Assembly (NCBI GenBank): GCA_017591395.1
Contig: WEDG01004483.1
Coordinates: forward strand, 77,501 to 141,500
Source of the DNA: Schistocephalus solidus
Lineage: Eukaryota; Platyhelminthes; Cestoda; Diphyllobothriidea; Diphyllobothriidae
Direction: 5' to 3'
DNA: 64,000 bases
Shown here: positions 52,940-64,000 of the stretch, piece by piece
Numbering within the stretch: position 1 is the first letter of the stretch
Layout of the letters: the number at the start of each line of letters is the position of its first letter
Position numbers and translations under genes: made by a program
The notes under the pieces: model-generated
What the model was told of the DNA's origin: nothing
The model's input: the letters and a program-made list of their open reading frames with translations, nothing else
The model's database searches: none

Positions 52940-55900
52940 TATTTTTATTTGATATTCTGTTTTTTTACGTTTATTTTTTGTCTGAACTATGTTTATAAGG
53001 TCATCTCTACACTACGAGAGCACCTTTTTAAATGCACGTCAACTGAAAAATTTACCGAATAATTTCCATGAAGCCAGCTGTTGCACTTTTCGGCCAATAT
53101 GTCGGACGTGTGATTCCCCCGTGCTCATGTCTTCACGCTTTTATCAACGAAAACCTGCGCAGCGGAAAAAACACCGCTGCGGTCTGCAATTCGCCTTGAA
53201 GCGTCAACCGAACGACAAACTGTCAATTCCAGGATTTCTTTCAACAAATTGTCGTTCGATCTTCAACAAAACTCATGATGTGGAGTTACTTTTGTTGAAA
53301 AAAGAACATAGTAAGACTCAAGTCATTTGTCTTCAAGAGACATGGTTAAACAGTGACATTGACGCACAGATAATTAGCCCTCCGTCTTTCTGTTGCGTTC
53401 GAGCAGATCGAAAATCTTCATCCTCCAGTAGAGGCGGTGGGGTGGCTATTTTGGTCAATAAGGATTGGTGTTTTAACTGTAAGTCCTTATTTTCCTACTC
53501 TGAGGATTTGATAGACGTTATTGCTGTCATCTGTAAGCCCCGATTTTTATATACATTTAAGGGCATCATATTTGTTAGTATCTATATTCCCCCCCTCTAC
53601 CTGTGAAGGTGCGCGTAACCGTTTCTTTGACGTTCTTTCGGAAAAACTTGCTTTATTGTCCTGCGAGCACCTTATTGTCTTATGTGGTGATTTTAATCGT
53701 GTGAATTTACGTCCGTTTACGTTATTAGGCTTTGATGACCTTGTTTCCTTTAATACTCGCGCTGATGCCCCTCTTGATCACGTTTTGACTAACCAATCCA
53801 AGTTCTTCCTTGTTAAGAACAGAGCTCCATTATCTGGTTCCGATCACTCTGTATTATTAGGCCTTCCAAAAATTTACTCCGCTTCTTCACGTGCGCTGCT
53901 ACTCAAACCCGAAAGGAAAGTTAAGGTTCACGACACATCCCCGGAAAACATTTTACTTCTCCAGACTTGCATATCGTACACTATCCCCGTCTTCCTCAGT
54001 CAATCCAATGTTGAGTCGTGTTCCAGCTTCCTTACAACATTTTTAAAAGAAATTTTTAATATTTGTTGTCCTCTTGATACAGTTTTGGTCCGACCTGACA
54101 GCATTTCTTCCCCTTATCTAAAATCTTTAAGACGTAAAAAAGAAATTCTTTACAAGCTAGGCCTCCGAGGCTGTCTAAAGGAGGTTAATATCTTAATAAA
54201 AAGGGATATTTGCAGACTAAATGATTTGTTTGTTAGTCAGCTTTTTGCCTCTCCGTCCAAACCTTCTTTTCGGCTTTCCTCTGCTGAACTCTGGAGGAAT
54301 CTTAAGCGTCTCACTGGCCAATGTGGTAAACTGGCACATGTTGATGCTGATTTAGACGATCTAAACAAACATTTTATCCATACTTCTACTGACTCCAATC
54401 CTCCCACAAACAGTCCTTCGTTACTACCAAGCGTTTTTTCTCCCGTGTCAGTGGCAACAGTGGAGAAACATCTGAAAAATGTTCGTGGTTTAACTGCTGC
54501 TGGGCCGGATGAAGTCTCACCATTTGTTTTAAAATACTGCTGCTCTCAGATTTCCCCTATTTTGACACACCTTATAAACATGTCCTTCATGGAGTCAAAG
54601 ATTCCTGACATTTGGCGTTCAGTAAGAATCACTCCCATCCCTAAAAAGTCCACTAATTTTGGTCCTCAATCTTTCCGTCCAATAGGCTGCTCTTCCGCTT
54701 TACTGAAGATTGCTGAACGAGTCGCTCTCGATACAATTAAGCCTTTTTCCTCCAATTTCTCCGACCCATTACAATTTGCCTATAAGGTCCAGCGTAGTAC
54801 CCTAGATGCTGTTGCCCTTGTAGTACATTCGGCTCTACGAGATTTAGATAAGTGCTGCCGTGCGTACGCATGCGCATTTCTTGACTACTCCTCTGCCTTC
54901 AACACCATCCCGCGCCATCTCATTCTTAATAAAACATCCTCGTCTGGCTCTCCCGGCTGGGTTGTCTCTTAGCTTGAAGATTATTTTACTTCCCGTACTC
55001 AATTCGTACAATCCAGCAAGCGGAAGTCTACTGTCCTTCCAAACAACTGCGGTGTTCTTCAAGGTGCCATCTTATCCCCTCACCTTTTCTCCCTTCACAC
55101 TGATGATTTGAGGTCACCAAATGACTGTCTCTACATCAAATATGCCAACGACATGGTTGTTGGTCATCCTCTTAAAAATCAGACACATCTCCAGTGTCTG
55201 AAGAATGGCCTTGACCATGTTGCAGCCTGGTCGTCAGATAATGGCCTTCAACTGAACCATGAGAAGTCTGTCCAATGTGTTTTTCACCTGCGACCATCCC
55301 CTAGTTCTCAATTCTCAGCCATCCTTCCCAACGAGGTATCCTCTTTTCGGTACCTTGGCGTTACTCTGACATCGAATCTTTCATTCTCCCAACATATCGA
55401 TGCTCTTTTTACAAAAATTCGTAAACTTCTATATCATATTCGCCGTTTACGTTCCTCTCACACACCTCAGGCCCTTATCTGGCGATTTATAGAGGCATGT
55501 GTTCTTCCTCTCATCCTTTATTGCTCTCCCGTGATTTTTCCAGCCTTGCTTAAAAAGGATTTTTTGATTTTGAAACGTATTCTCCGAATGCTCTCTTCTG
55601 CTGCTGGTGTTTCTTATACTGTTTTAGTGGATTTAATAACAAAACGGCACTTTACGACAGTCAAACAATTTGCTGGGCGAATCCTTGATGATGAAACCCA
55701 CCCCCTCCACTCTGAGCTGATTGCTGTGAAGTCTTCCCGTCCGATGCGCCGAGGCTTTCGCCATATAGCCTGCCGTACAACGGCATACCAGCGCTCCGTT
55801 TTGCCATTTCTAGCACGCTACCTTACGCGTGAAGAGACTGAAATAAAAAAGCTCAGACTAGAACTGTCTCCCCGCTAGATGTCCATTTTTGACTCTTTGA

Positions 55901-55960
55901 TTCTTGCATATTATGTTTACTTATCCTATTATCTTAGTGAATGGAGCCATTTATATTTTT
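52940..55960 (+). mobile_element. CR1/Rex1-like LINE
   Basis: A + strand element with the longest LINE ORF of the window (53521-54972, 483 residues). Order: an N-terminal stretch (52989); endonuclease FLSTNCRSIFNKTHDVELLL, VICLQETWLNSDIDAQ, RGGGVAILVNK; a frameshift near 53600; LIVLCGDFNRVNLRP, LDHVLTN, SGSDHSVLLGLP; a linker; RT blocks GLTAAGPDEVSP, FRPIGCSSALLKIAERVAL, LQFAYKVQRSTLDAV, CAFLDYSSAFNTIP; a stop/frameshift near 54970; then from 55108 the catalytic box YAND (55141-55152) and a C-terminal region to 55878. The F-R-P-I / D-Y-S-S-A-F-N-T-I style is typical of Rex1-type CR1 elements. Asn replaces the first catalytic Asp, so the RT is dead. Confidence 0.88.
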
Positions 55961-56029
55961 GCTGAAAATTTTGAATGATACGTCAAAATAAGGCGTATTC
56001 TTCTCTCTCTCTTATTGGTTATGCAAAAA

Positions 56030-57060
56030 TCTGTAATTTGTACGGCAATTAAGTTTTTCAAAGAGCTTAGCAAAAGTAGGTGTTTTATGCACACCGCGAT
56101 CATTGTGAACACAGCCAGATTTAAAATGTTGGAATAATAATAGGGTTTTTCAAATAATCAGGAAAGAATCCATTCTCGAGATTTACTGAGAAAACTTTGC
56201 TCAGCAAAGCGGGAAAATCACTTAGCTGTTTACTAAGAGAATTTGGGATGTTGTCGGTTCCAACCGAGTGTGATCGATTAAGTTGGCTTATCTGTTTCTA
56301 AATATTTGTAGGAACTAAATCAATGTTAGCGAGTAACTCATGAGACGTCTGAGCGATCGAAGTGATGGGATTGGTTTGAAGTGTAAAATGTTAAGCGAAA
56401 AGGAATTTAACAATTCTGATTAGTCCAAATCCTCTGTAATTAAATTATTATTGCAATCGAGTAAGGGCGACATGACTTTGTGAGATTTAATTGAAGCACG
56501 GAGGCTGAATACTTGAGCAATAGATCTAGAAGTATTAGCATCGCTAATTGCTAGAGACTCCCTACACCTATCTTTCGTGATTCTTATTTTTGAAGATAAT
56601 TTGAATATTTCTGTGATCCTTTGGTGGACCAATAGCGAACATATGGACGGATCCTTAAGCTGCTTTCGTAATTTTTTAAGCCAATTTTGAAGAATGTGTG
56701 GCACCGTGGAAGAAGCAGCATTTGATATAATGGTGTTTTGTGGAATGAAATTGTGGAGGCCTTCTGTTAGGCCTTGTAATGTATCGTGGAAATACACTTA
56801 GATTATTATTCGAAAAAAGCTTGGCCAATCTAGAGTGCTGTAAAATTGCTTAAATAATTCTTTGGTAACATGAGCAAACACAAAATAGGTACGTATTATT
56901 TCTAGCTTTACAGAGGAGGAGACTGGAAAATAACAATAAATTAAAGCATGATCACTTGTAAAAAGATTTTGATGGAAATTCATAAGCAAAGGATGGACGC
57001 AATTAGTAAAAATTAAATCTAAAATACAATCTTTTAATAAGCACTGAGCTGAAAAATTGA
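56030..57060 (-). mobile_element. F3 LINE, endonuclease-RT linker fragment
   Basis: On the - strand: ALIYCYFPVSSSVKLEIIRT (about 56955-56890), LVHQRITEIFKLSSKIRITK, RCRESLAISDANTSRSIAQV (about 56575-56520). It matches 36.4-36.8 and 40.74-41.1 kb. The RT is missing. Confidence 0.75.
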
Positions 57061-57109
57061 GACATATTTAAAATATAAATCGTGTTTAACTAGTTTTCAA
57101 TTATTGGTG

Positions 57110-58675
57110 GAGTGCCTGTAAGAAAGAGGAAATAAGTCAAGCTTTTTCAATCATTCTTGGTACGGTAAAGTCTAAAGACCGTCGACCATCTTCGTTGCTC
57201 TCAGTTAAACCTGTTCGAGAAGGTCAAAATCTTTCTTCCTCTACGGTATCGAGGCTGATATTCCGTAATCTAAATGTGCTCTCACGAAGACGCCAAAGTC
57301 TTTTCGAAGAAATCAGGGGGAATATTTTAAACGCAAGTCTGATCCCATGCAGTGTACATGTTGCCTTCTGAACTGCTTTCTTACAGTGTTCTGAGGGTAT
57401 CAAATTCGCAGTTGTCCATATGCCCAGATCGTTGGGTGTTTCTACCTCTTTTAATGCAGTGCTGGTGTTTCAGATATACTTTTCGATCGGCGCTTATGTG
57501 TAGGATCACACACTTGGATACATTAAACTTAAAAAGACACTTGAAGACCAGGAAATTAGATTGTCTATATTCAATTATAACCCTTTTGCGTCATCTGCGC
57601 AGCTGACTACAGTCCATATTTTTATGTCATCTACAAACATGACAGCTTCACAATCAATGTAATTGAGACAGTCGTTCACATAGAAGAGGAAAAGTAGCAG
57701 GCCCAAAACACAACCCAGTACAACATCACTTTCTACTTTTGCCCATTCCGAGCTAGAGTTCTCAACAAAATGCTCTGCACTCTGAAATACAAGAAAGTCT
57801 TGATTCAATTGAAATGTTTTTCATGAATTCCTACGTTCCAAATCTTCTGTAAAAGAAGCCCGTGTGGTACACTATCAAAGGCCTTCTTGAAGTCAAAAAA
57901 AACATCTACTGCATGACCCTTATCTGCTTCCTTTGTTTATTTCTCATGCGACTGAAGGGCACTCGTGAGACTCGAACGTCCTGGACTGAAGCCGTCCTGG
58001 ACATCGCATAAGATTCAGTTGTTTTCCAGATAGTGCATTAAATACCTCTAGATTATACACTCCATTATTTTACACGCTATGCACGTTAAACTGACAGAGC
58101 GGTAATTTTCACAGTCCAGTCGGGAACCTCCTTGATAGATCGATAAATGCACACTTCCATTCTTCCGGGAGTTTGGTTTCTTCAAATGACTTTTAGAATA
58201 TGATGGACAGTGGTAAACACAGTTCGTCAGCAAGTTCTTTAAGTGCGAATGCAGGAATTATATCTGGCCCAGGCGACTTGGCAGGTTTATACGGATTAAT
58301 TCAGTTCTAGTGTCGGTGAAATGTCTAGGTATAGGTCCTTGTTGTGGATGAGGAGAAGGTGGAGGAGGAAGGGAAAGGAGAAGTACACATTGGTTGAAAA
58401 ACTGGTGGAATGGCAGCAAAAGTATTAGGCTCTCGGGTTGAGATGGTCTGAAAGAATTTTGAAAGAAGGGATGCTTTAACCTGGTCGTCGGTCTCCAGTT
58501 TTCCGTCTGCAGACCCAAGGACAGGAATCATTTCCTGTGTTCTATTTATACTCCGTATGTAGCCATATAGCATTTTGGGGTGTTCCAATGATTTTTGCAG
58601 TATGTTCAGTTCAAACTTCCTTCGAAGCTTAGTAGCTTCGCTTTCAAAAATGTTGCTTTGCTGCTTATATTCCCG
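57110..58675 (-). mobile_element. LINE 'B2', 3' half
   Basis: A decayed copy of B1 on the - strand: thumb region (57.12-57.55 kb), catalytic box FVDD (about 57640), EWAKVESDVVLGCVLG (from SGVPQGS), and a linker to 58675 ending in TATTCCCG, the point matching B1 43502. The remainder continues at 63691. Confidence 0.85.
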
Positions 58676-58925
58676 CGTCGTTGGGCGCGTCATTTGAAAT
58701 TGCTTTCGAATTTCAGCTCCTTTGAGTTTACGAAGTTTTAGTCTCTACCTTAGTGTAGAAGACACGTTGATTTGGAATAACTCTTGAGTGGATTGTCCAG
58801 TCTCTAAATTTGGGAAATATTTTCTTGGACTTAACGATTCTGCGGCTATCCAAATATTCCATCACTGAGGATTATTTCACGTCCATGACATTATCCCTAC
58901 GAGAAATACAAGCTTCAACGTTCAC

Positions 58926-60373
58926 TTGCTTCCAAATTCACGCCAGCGGTGTGCTGCTCTAGTCTGCTTTCAAACAGGGAGGGAGAAGTTGCAACAAAGG
59001 CTGAGTCGTTGCATGCTTATTAGAAGTCTGACTGCTGAATACTATTGCATCCTAGCCCAGTTATTTAAGAGGATTTATAAATTAAATGCATTCGAATACA
59101 GTCCTAAGAGGTATGGAAAACGCAGACGCTCAGGACTCATCTGTGCGGAGGAAAAAATTCGCGGCCCGGGTCTCCAACCCAGGTCGCAGATTCATGTGGC
59201 GACGCACATAAACACTGCGCTACGTCCTCACGACAATTTGGAAAACAAAATTGTATCCAAACAAAAAGATGACAAAGACAGATATTCTGTTACTACTTCT
59301 CCTCCTGCCAAGCGGGCAAAAGCCTGGGAACACTAATGAATGTCACCTACGAGGACGAAAAGTGCATGGGGTGTTTAAATCTCTTGCAGAAATTCTTATT
59401 GATGGAGAAAGAGATAAGTAACTTGAAACAAGAAATGGCCGATCTCAAAGAGAAGGTTCATAGTTCACCCGAAAAAACACCCGTAGCAACGAGAATTCCA
59501 ACCAAAGAAATAACGTATGCAAATATAGCTTCCTCAAGAATACCTAATGTAGAGCTTAAAGACATTGGGTCTACAGAGCTCAGTAAATCAGTAGGCATTT
59601 CCTTCCTTCAAAAGGGAGATCAAACCAGCTCATGCACCTTACTACTGTCATCCAGCTTAGACAGAAGCAGAAATGTGCTGGATACACAAACATATGCGGC
59701 ATCGTTGCCGAATGATACAAAAAAGGGTGAAGTTGAAAAGCTCGTCGAATTTGAAGCTCCGAAGACGAAGAATTTGAAGACGAAAAGGGCCAAGATGCTT
59801 TCAAAAAAATGGGTTTGAACTCCGGAAAAAGCTCGTTCTTACCGATAGATGCTCAAGTGCAATCCTCTGTTGGTAATACAGGAGCAAGTGCAGGACAAAT
59901 TGGCAAAGTTCCCAAAAGGGGTTTGCCATTAACTTTAGGGAATAGTTGCTCATACTGACGCAAATAACATCGTCGACCAGAGTAGAATTCTTCCTGATAC
60001 TGATGCTCTATCAACAAATCTGAACTCAAAGTCACCAAACATACATTTCGACCGAAAACGCAATCTCGTTATTAAAGGGGTTCCCGAGTCCACTTCTCTG
60101 ATTGCAAAGGAAAGGGTAGAACATGACCTCAGTCTTTTCCGAGAATACTCATATTCGATTCTTCGAGATGGCGAATGCGTTACAGTGCACAAAGCATTCC
60201 GTTTAGGGAAAGCGGATGTTTCACATGAACTATCATCACCAAGGCCTCTTAAAATCATTCTTGAAAATGATGTTCAGGCTTCACGCCTCCTAGAACGGAG
60301 AACGGCTCTCCGTAGCTCACACAGGGATGTGTTTTTCAGCCGGATTACGAACCCAAGGAAAGGTACAAAATGA
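58926..60373 (+). pseudogene. LINE E ORF1 (nucleic-acid binding, RRM-like)
   Basis: The first frame, 58926-59336, ends DRYSVTTSPPAKRAKAWEH with TAA sharing its last base with ATG of the next frame (TAATG, 59334-59338). The second, 59336-59818, opens MNVTYEDEKCMGCLNLLQKF with a heptad-like segment LLMEKEISNLKQEMADLKEK that could form a coiled coil. After stops near 59818-59990, RKRNLVIKGVPESTSLIAKE (about 60055) begins an RRM-type core, ending RITNPRKGTK at 60373. Coiled coil + RRM is the usual ORF1 layout of L1/CR1-like elements. Stops make it non-functional. Confidence 0.7.
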
Positions 60374-63300
60374 GGATGCTGAGAGCAGAACTGAAGAGGA
60401 GGACCGAGCAGGGGGAAAAATGGCTCCAAATAAAGGACGGGGAAATAAAAGTGATAAAGATGTCTTTCTTATGGCAGACCCCGTACATAATCAAAGTGGG
60501 TTCTTGCTGAGACGAAGGACACAAAATACGATGTATCCAACTGTACAGAGCTCGAATAATAAAAAGAAGGCGCTCCAGAACTCGGATGACGACCACTCAT
60601 CAGAACTCAGCGTCGGCGGGATGGACACCAGTTCATCTCGGAAAACAATGACAGACTCTAGTATTCAATCGCGCGAAATGCGCAGAAGTCTATATGGAGG
60701 AGTTACCCAGTCTAAATTGAGATGTTTGTATACCAATGCTCAGAGTCTCCTATCGAAAGTAGATGAACTCAAAGCATTAGTATCAGACCGAACCCCCGAT
60801 GTCGTTGCCATTACGGAAACGTGGCTCAAAGCCAAAATCGTGGATAGCGAGGTTTCGATAGATGGATACCAACTTTTTCGAAAAGACCGAGAAAATAGAA
60901 AGGGAGGAGGAGTGGCCGTATATGTTAGGACAGGAATCTCGGCAGTCGAACGAGCACACTCCATCTTCCTTGAATATGAATTTCTCTGGATAAAGATTAA
61001 AAGGATTGTTCACAGAACCTACAATTCTTGACGATCTACAGACCACCGAACATTCCAAGTGCAGCTGATGAGTCCCTCCTCCATTTGCTCAAGGAAGTAG
61101 CAAGTCACCAGGAGGTGCTTATTGCTGGAGATTTCAATGCACCTATAGTAGACTGGGTAAATCTGACAGTTGATGGTGCACCAACTTCCTTCGGCCACAA
61201 GCTAATGGATCTCACTCTCGACCAACCTCTGGTACAGAAGGTTAACATACCAACGAGATTTAGAGAGAACCAGAGAGCAAATTGCCTGGACCTTGTATTT
61301 ACGAAGGACTTCTCTAGCATTGATGAAGTGTATTCTATTGCACCCCTCGGTAAGAGTGACCATAGTACGCTGATGTGGGATTACTCACTTTATTCTCAGC
61401 GCCAGAATGGAACGGAATGCAAGCGAAATATATGGAAGGCTGATTTTAACGCGATGAGGAAAGAACTGATGTCTATGAGATGGGATTGTTTGCTTAAAGG
61501 GAATCCAGAGGATGACTGGCGATCATTTAAGACAGTCTCACTCGATCTGATTGAACGCTTTTGTCCAGTGAAGGTGCAAAAAGAATAGTCGCCCCGCCTG
61601 GTTAACAAGAGAACTTAACAGGCAGTTAAAGAAGAATAAAAAATGGAAGGTATTCAGGCAAACAGGGTCAGCAGAGCATCTCAAAGAATTTCGTCATCAA
61701 AGAAACGCTGTAAAAAGAATGATCCGTCAGGCAAGGAAGAACTATGAATCAAGAATTATTCAACAGGCTGAATATAAACCAAAATTTTATTCCATTATAT
61801 CAATAGCCGACTAAAAACAAGGACCCAGTAGCAGTACTCATGGATGGGAATGGTGTTGAAGTCGTTGAAAATTGCGACAAAGCCGAGTACTTAGGTCGGT
61901 TTTTGCCTCGGTATTCACTAGAGAACCGGAACTTCAGCTTGACCACGTCAACAGTGCTGTTATAGACGCCGGTCCAGTGCTTGAATATATAATCTTCCAG
62001 GAACCTCTCGTGGAACTGAGAACTGCGAAATCTGAAAGAAGCGAAGTCATCTGGTCCGGACGATATACCGGCCAAGTTCTTGAAAGAACTGGCCAGCGAA
62101 CTGTCCAAACCACTAGCGCATATATTTAATTCGTCATTTGAATCAGGGAAACTGCCATCCGAATGGAAGGCAGCAAATATATACCCCATATACAAGAGTG
62201 GTGCTCGATCTAATGTCAACAATTATCGGCCTGTCAGCCTAACCTCCATTTGCTGTAAAATAATGGAATCAATAATCAAGAAGGCAACCATGAAGTTCCT
62301 TGAGGAAAACCAATTACTCTCAGATCTCCAGCATGGCTTCAGACAGAATCGCTCCTGTCTTTCTAGTTTATTACTCTCCACAGAGCAGTGGACTCGTGCA
62401 CTGGACGAAAATGGTAGGGTTGACGTCATATACACTGATTTCAAGAAGGCGTTTGACAGTGTCCCACACAAACGTCTCATCTAAAAATAATCTGAAATCG
62501 GCATAAGAGGAATGCTGCTGACATGGATCGCAGACTTTCTTACAGATAGATTGCAAACTGTGTGCGTGGATACCTCGAAGTCAACACCTACTCCGGTTCT
62601 AAGTGGTGTCCCCAAGGCTCGGTATTAGGGCCGTTACTCTTCTTAGTGTACATCTACGAATTTGTCGACGACCTGGATTGCAGCGCCATCATGTTTGCAG
62701 ATGATGTTAAATTGTGGAGGGTCATCAGATCTGATTTCAATAGGCACGCACTTCAAGAGGATCTTAACCGTCTTAGCAGCTGGTCTGCTCGTTGGCTCTT
62801 AAATTTCAACGTTGGAAAGTGTGTGGTCCTAAGACTGCGTACCAGAAGGACCAGTGAGGAGGATAATTCCTACCAATACATTCTCAATGGGCAGCCCCTT
62901 TCAATTGTTGAGGAACAGAAGGACCTCGGTGTTCTAATAAACTTCTCACTTAAACCATCTTCACAGTGTTTAAAGGCAGCTAAACGCGCTACACAGGTCT
63001 TATTTGCGCTCAGACGTGGATTTTGCAGATTGATAAGGAACACTTCCGAAAAACCTACGGGGTATTTGTTCGATCTCACTTGGAATATGCCGTCCAGGCC
63101 TGGCGTCCGTGGTTTAAGAAGGATTATCTACAGCTGGAACGAGTGCAGGCGAGGGCTACGAAGATGGTCAAGAATCTAAGTCATCTGCCTTACGAAGCCA
63201 GACTGGTTGAACTTGATTTGTTTCCTCTAAATTACAGGCAACTACGCGGTGACCTCATCCAAACCTACCGGATTGTCAGAGGCCGCGAGTGTGCCCTAGA

Positions 63301-63574
63301 ATTTGCTGACTTCTTCGAATTGGCTGGGACGGAACATCTGCGGGGTCATCCCTTTAAACTGCAGAGGAAGTTTGTCCATACGGAATTCCGTCGGAACGCC
63401 TTTTCGCAGAGAATCGTTGGAGCATGGAACGGACTCACTGATGAGGTGGTCCTTTCAGAAACTGTTGATACATTTAAATTCAAACTAGATACTCACTTTC
63501 TGAGAAACTATTGTAAATATAATGAAGATTGTTTAAGCAGTGGCAGCTTGCGCCTGGCCCACACATATCGATGA
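60327..63574 (+). pseudogene. LINE E ORF2 (AP endonuclease + RT), frameshifted
   Basis: Overlaps the end of ORF1 by 47 bases in another frame. Endonuclease: LYTNAQSLLSKVDELKALV (60727), AITETWLKAKI, RKGGGVAVYV (about 60897), a frameshift near 61025, VLIAGDFNAPIVDW (about 61117), LGKSDHSTLMWDYS. Linker with a frameshift at about 61580 and a stop at about 61810. [67 protein letters not shown] (about 62430-62480), a stop at 62484, a PQGSVLGPLLFLVYI block, the catalytic box FADD (62694-62705, intact), LNFNVGKCVVLRL; a frameshift near 63020; then the C-terminal region EHLRGHPFKLQRKF to the stop at 63574. Catalytic residues are kept, so decay is recent. Confidence 0.88.
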
Positions 63575-63690
63575 CCCTACCTTTTCATTTGTCAGATTTA
63601 TCACTGTAAACGCTTGAACTATTGAAATTTTTGCATGTGAATAGGGAGCCAAAGGGCGAAAGCCTACTTCCCTTAATAAAGTGACTTAAA

Positions 63691-64000
63691 GAGAGCATCG
63701 GAGATGGTTTTTCTGTAACGCCTCCAGGAGTGATTTCTTTTTTTTGAAAGAGGTCTGCAAGTTTGAGTTTATCCAATTTGGGTGGTTTGTTGTTGTCTTT
63801 CTCCTGAGAGGACAGTTGAGGTAAACAATCCTTTTCAATAACGTGCTCAATGTCGTCCAATCTTTATTGGTTCCACCATGTAGTTCTGTTTCCCAGGATA
63901 TCTCTGACATTTGTCTCATCATAAGTGAATAGTCCCCTTCCCAAATGTTATTTTACCAATTATCGGGTAAATTTGGTTAAGAAAACAGTGAGTACGCGAA
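63691..64000 (-). mobile_element. LINE 'B2', 5' half (continues beyond window)
   Basis: - strand peptides LPQLSSQEKDNNKPPKLDKL and MSEISWETELHGGTNKDWTT match B1 at about 43.5-43.75 kb. The sequence resumes at GAGCATCGG exactly where 58675 left off. Confidence 0.88.

Larger units (their letters stand above)
58676..63690 (+). mobile_element. Near full-length CR1/Jockey-like LINE 'E' inserted in B2
   Basis: About 5.0 kb on the + strand: 5' UTR, ORF1 (to 60373), ORF2 (60327-63574), and a 3' UTR ending CCCTTAATAAAGTGAC. Host element B2 resumes at once after it. No clear target-site duplication is visible. Confidence 0.9.

Noticed and set aside
1..64000. CRISPR array, prokaryotic operons, viral genome
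   Set aside because: No regularly spaced short repeats, no operon-like gene packing, and all RT genes are of retrotransposon type.

Overview
The window is eukaryotic, animal-type DNA: genes split by long introns with GT..AG junctions, tRNA-derived SINEs, non-LTR retrotransposons, a Penelope-like element and long AT microsatellites. The mix (CR1/Jockey- and Rex1-like LINEs, a GIY-YIG Penelope element, very compact protein-coding exons in huge repeat-filled introns) fits a flatworm, most probably a tapeworm, but no species-diagnostic gene is present and that assignment is inference.

Two host genes are supported, both in the left half and convergent. (1) A headcase (HECA) homologue on the + strand, about 3.1-12.24 kb, with four coding exons that join in frame; the N-terminal zinc-binding part must lie to the left of the window. 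Its introns carry a decayed Tc1-like transposase, an almost open transposase-like gene, a GC-rich dispersed repeat and a SINE. (2) A ubiquinol-cytochrome c reductase core protein 2 (UQCRC2, M16 family) gene on the - strand, about 17.63-32.64 kb, with six coding exons whose phases agree at four of the five junctions; the first exon and at least one mini-exon are unresolved. Its introns hold tandem copies of the GC-rich repeat, SINEs and a near-perfect hairpin element.

Between the two convergent genes (12.3-17.6 kb) sits a Penelope-like element on the - strand, flanked by (TA)n, with direct 'pseudo-LTR' repeats and an inverted end segment, followed by two SINEs in opposite orientation.

From about 34.8 kb to the right edge I see no host gene. 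The region is a mosaic of non-LTR retrotransposons of at least four lineages, mostly on the - strand. An almost full-length element on the + strand (58.68-63.69 kb, ORF1 + endonuclease/RT) is inserted inside an older related element on the - strand, whose two halves lie at 57.1-58.68 kb and 63.69 kb to the edge. A Rex1-like element (52.9-55.9 kb) carries an altered RT catalytic box. A long foldback element (45.93-46.71 kb) splits a LINE 3' UTR, and a pair of inverted copies of an unidentified repeat (47.36-48.2 and 50.3-50.9 kb) brackets a LINE 5' fragment. All RT reading frames seen are broken by frameshifts or stops, so none of the elements looks able to move on its own.
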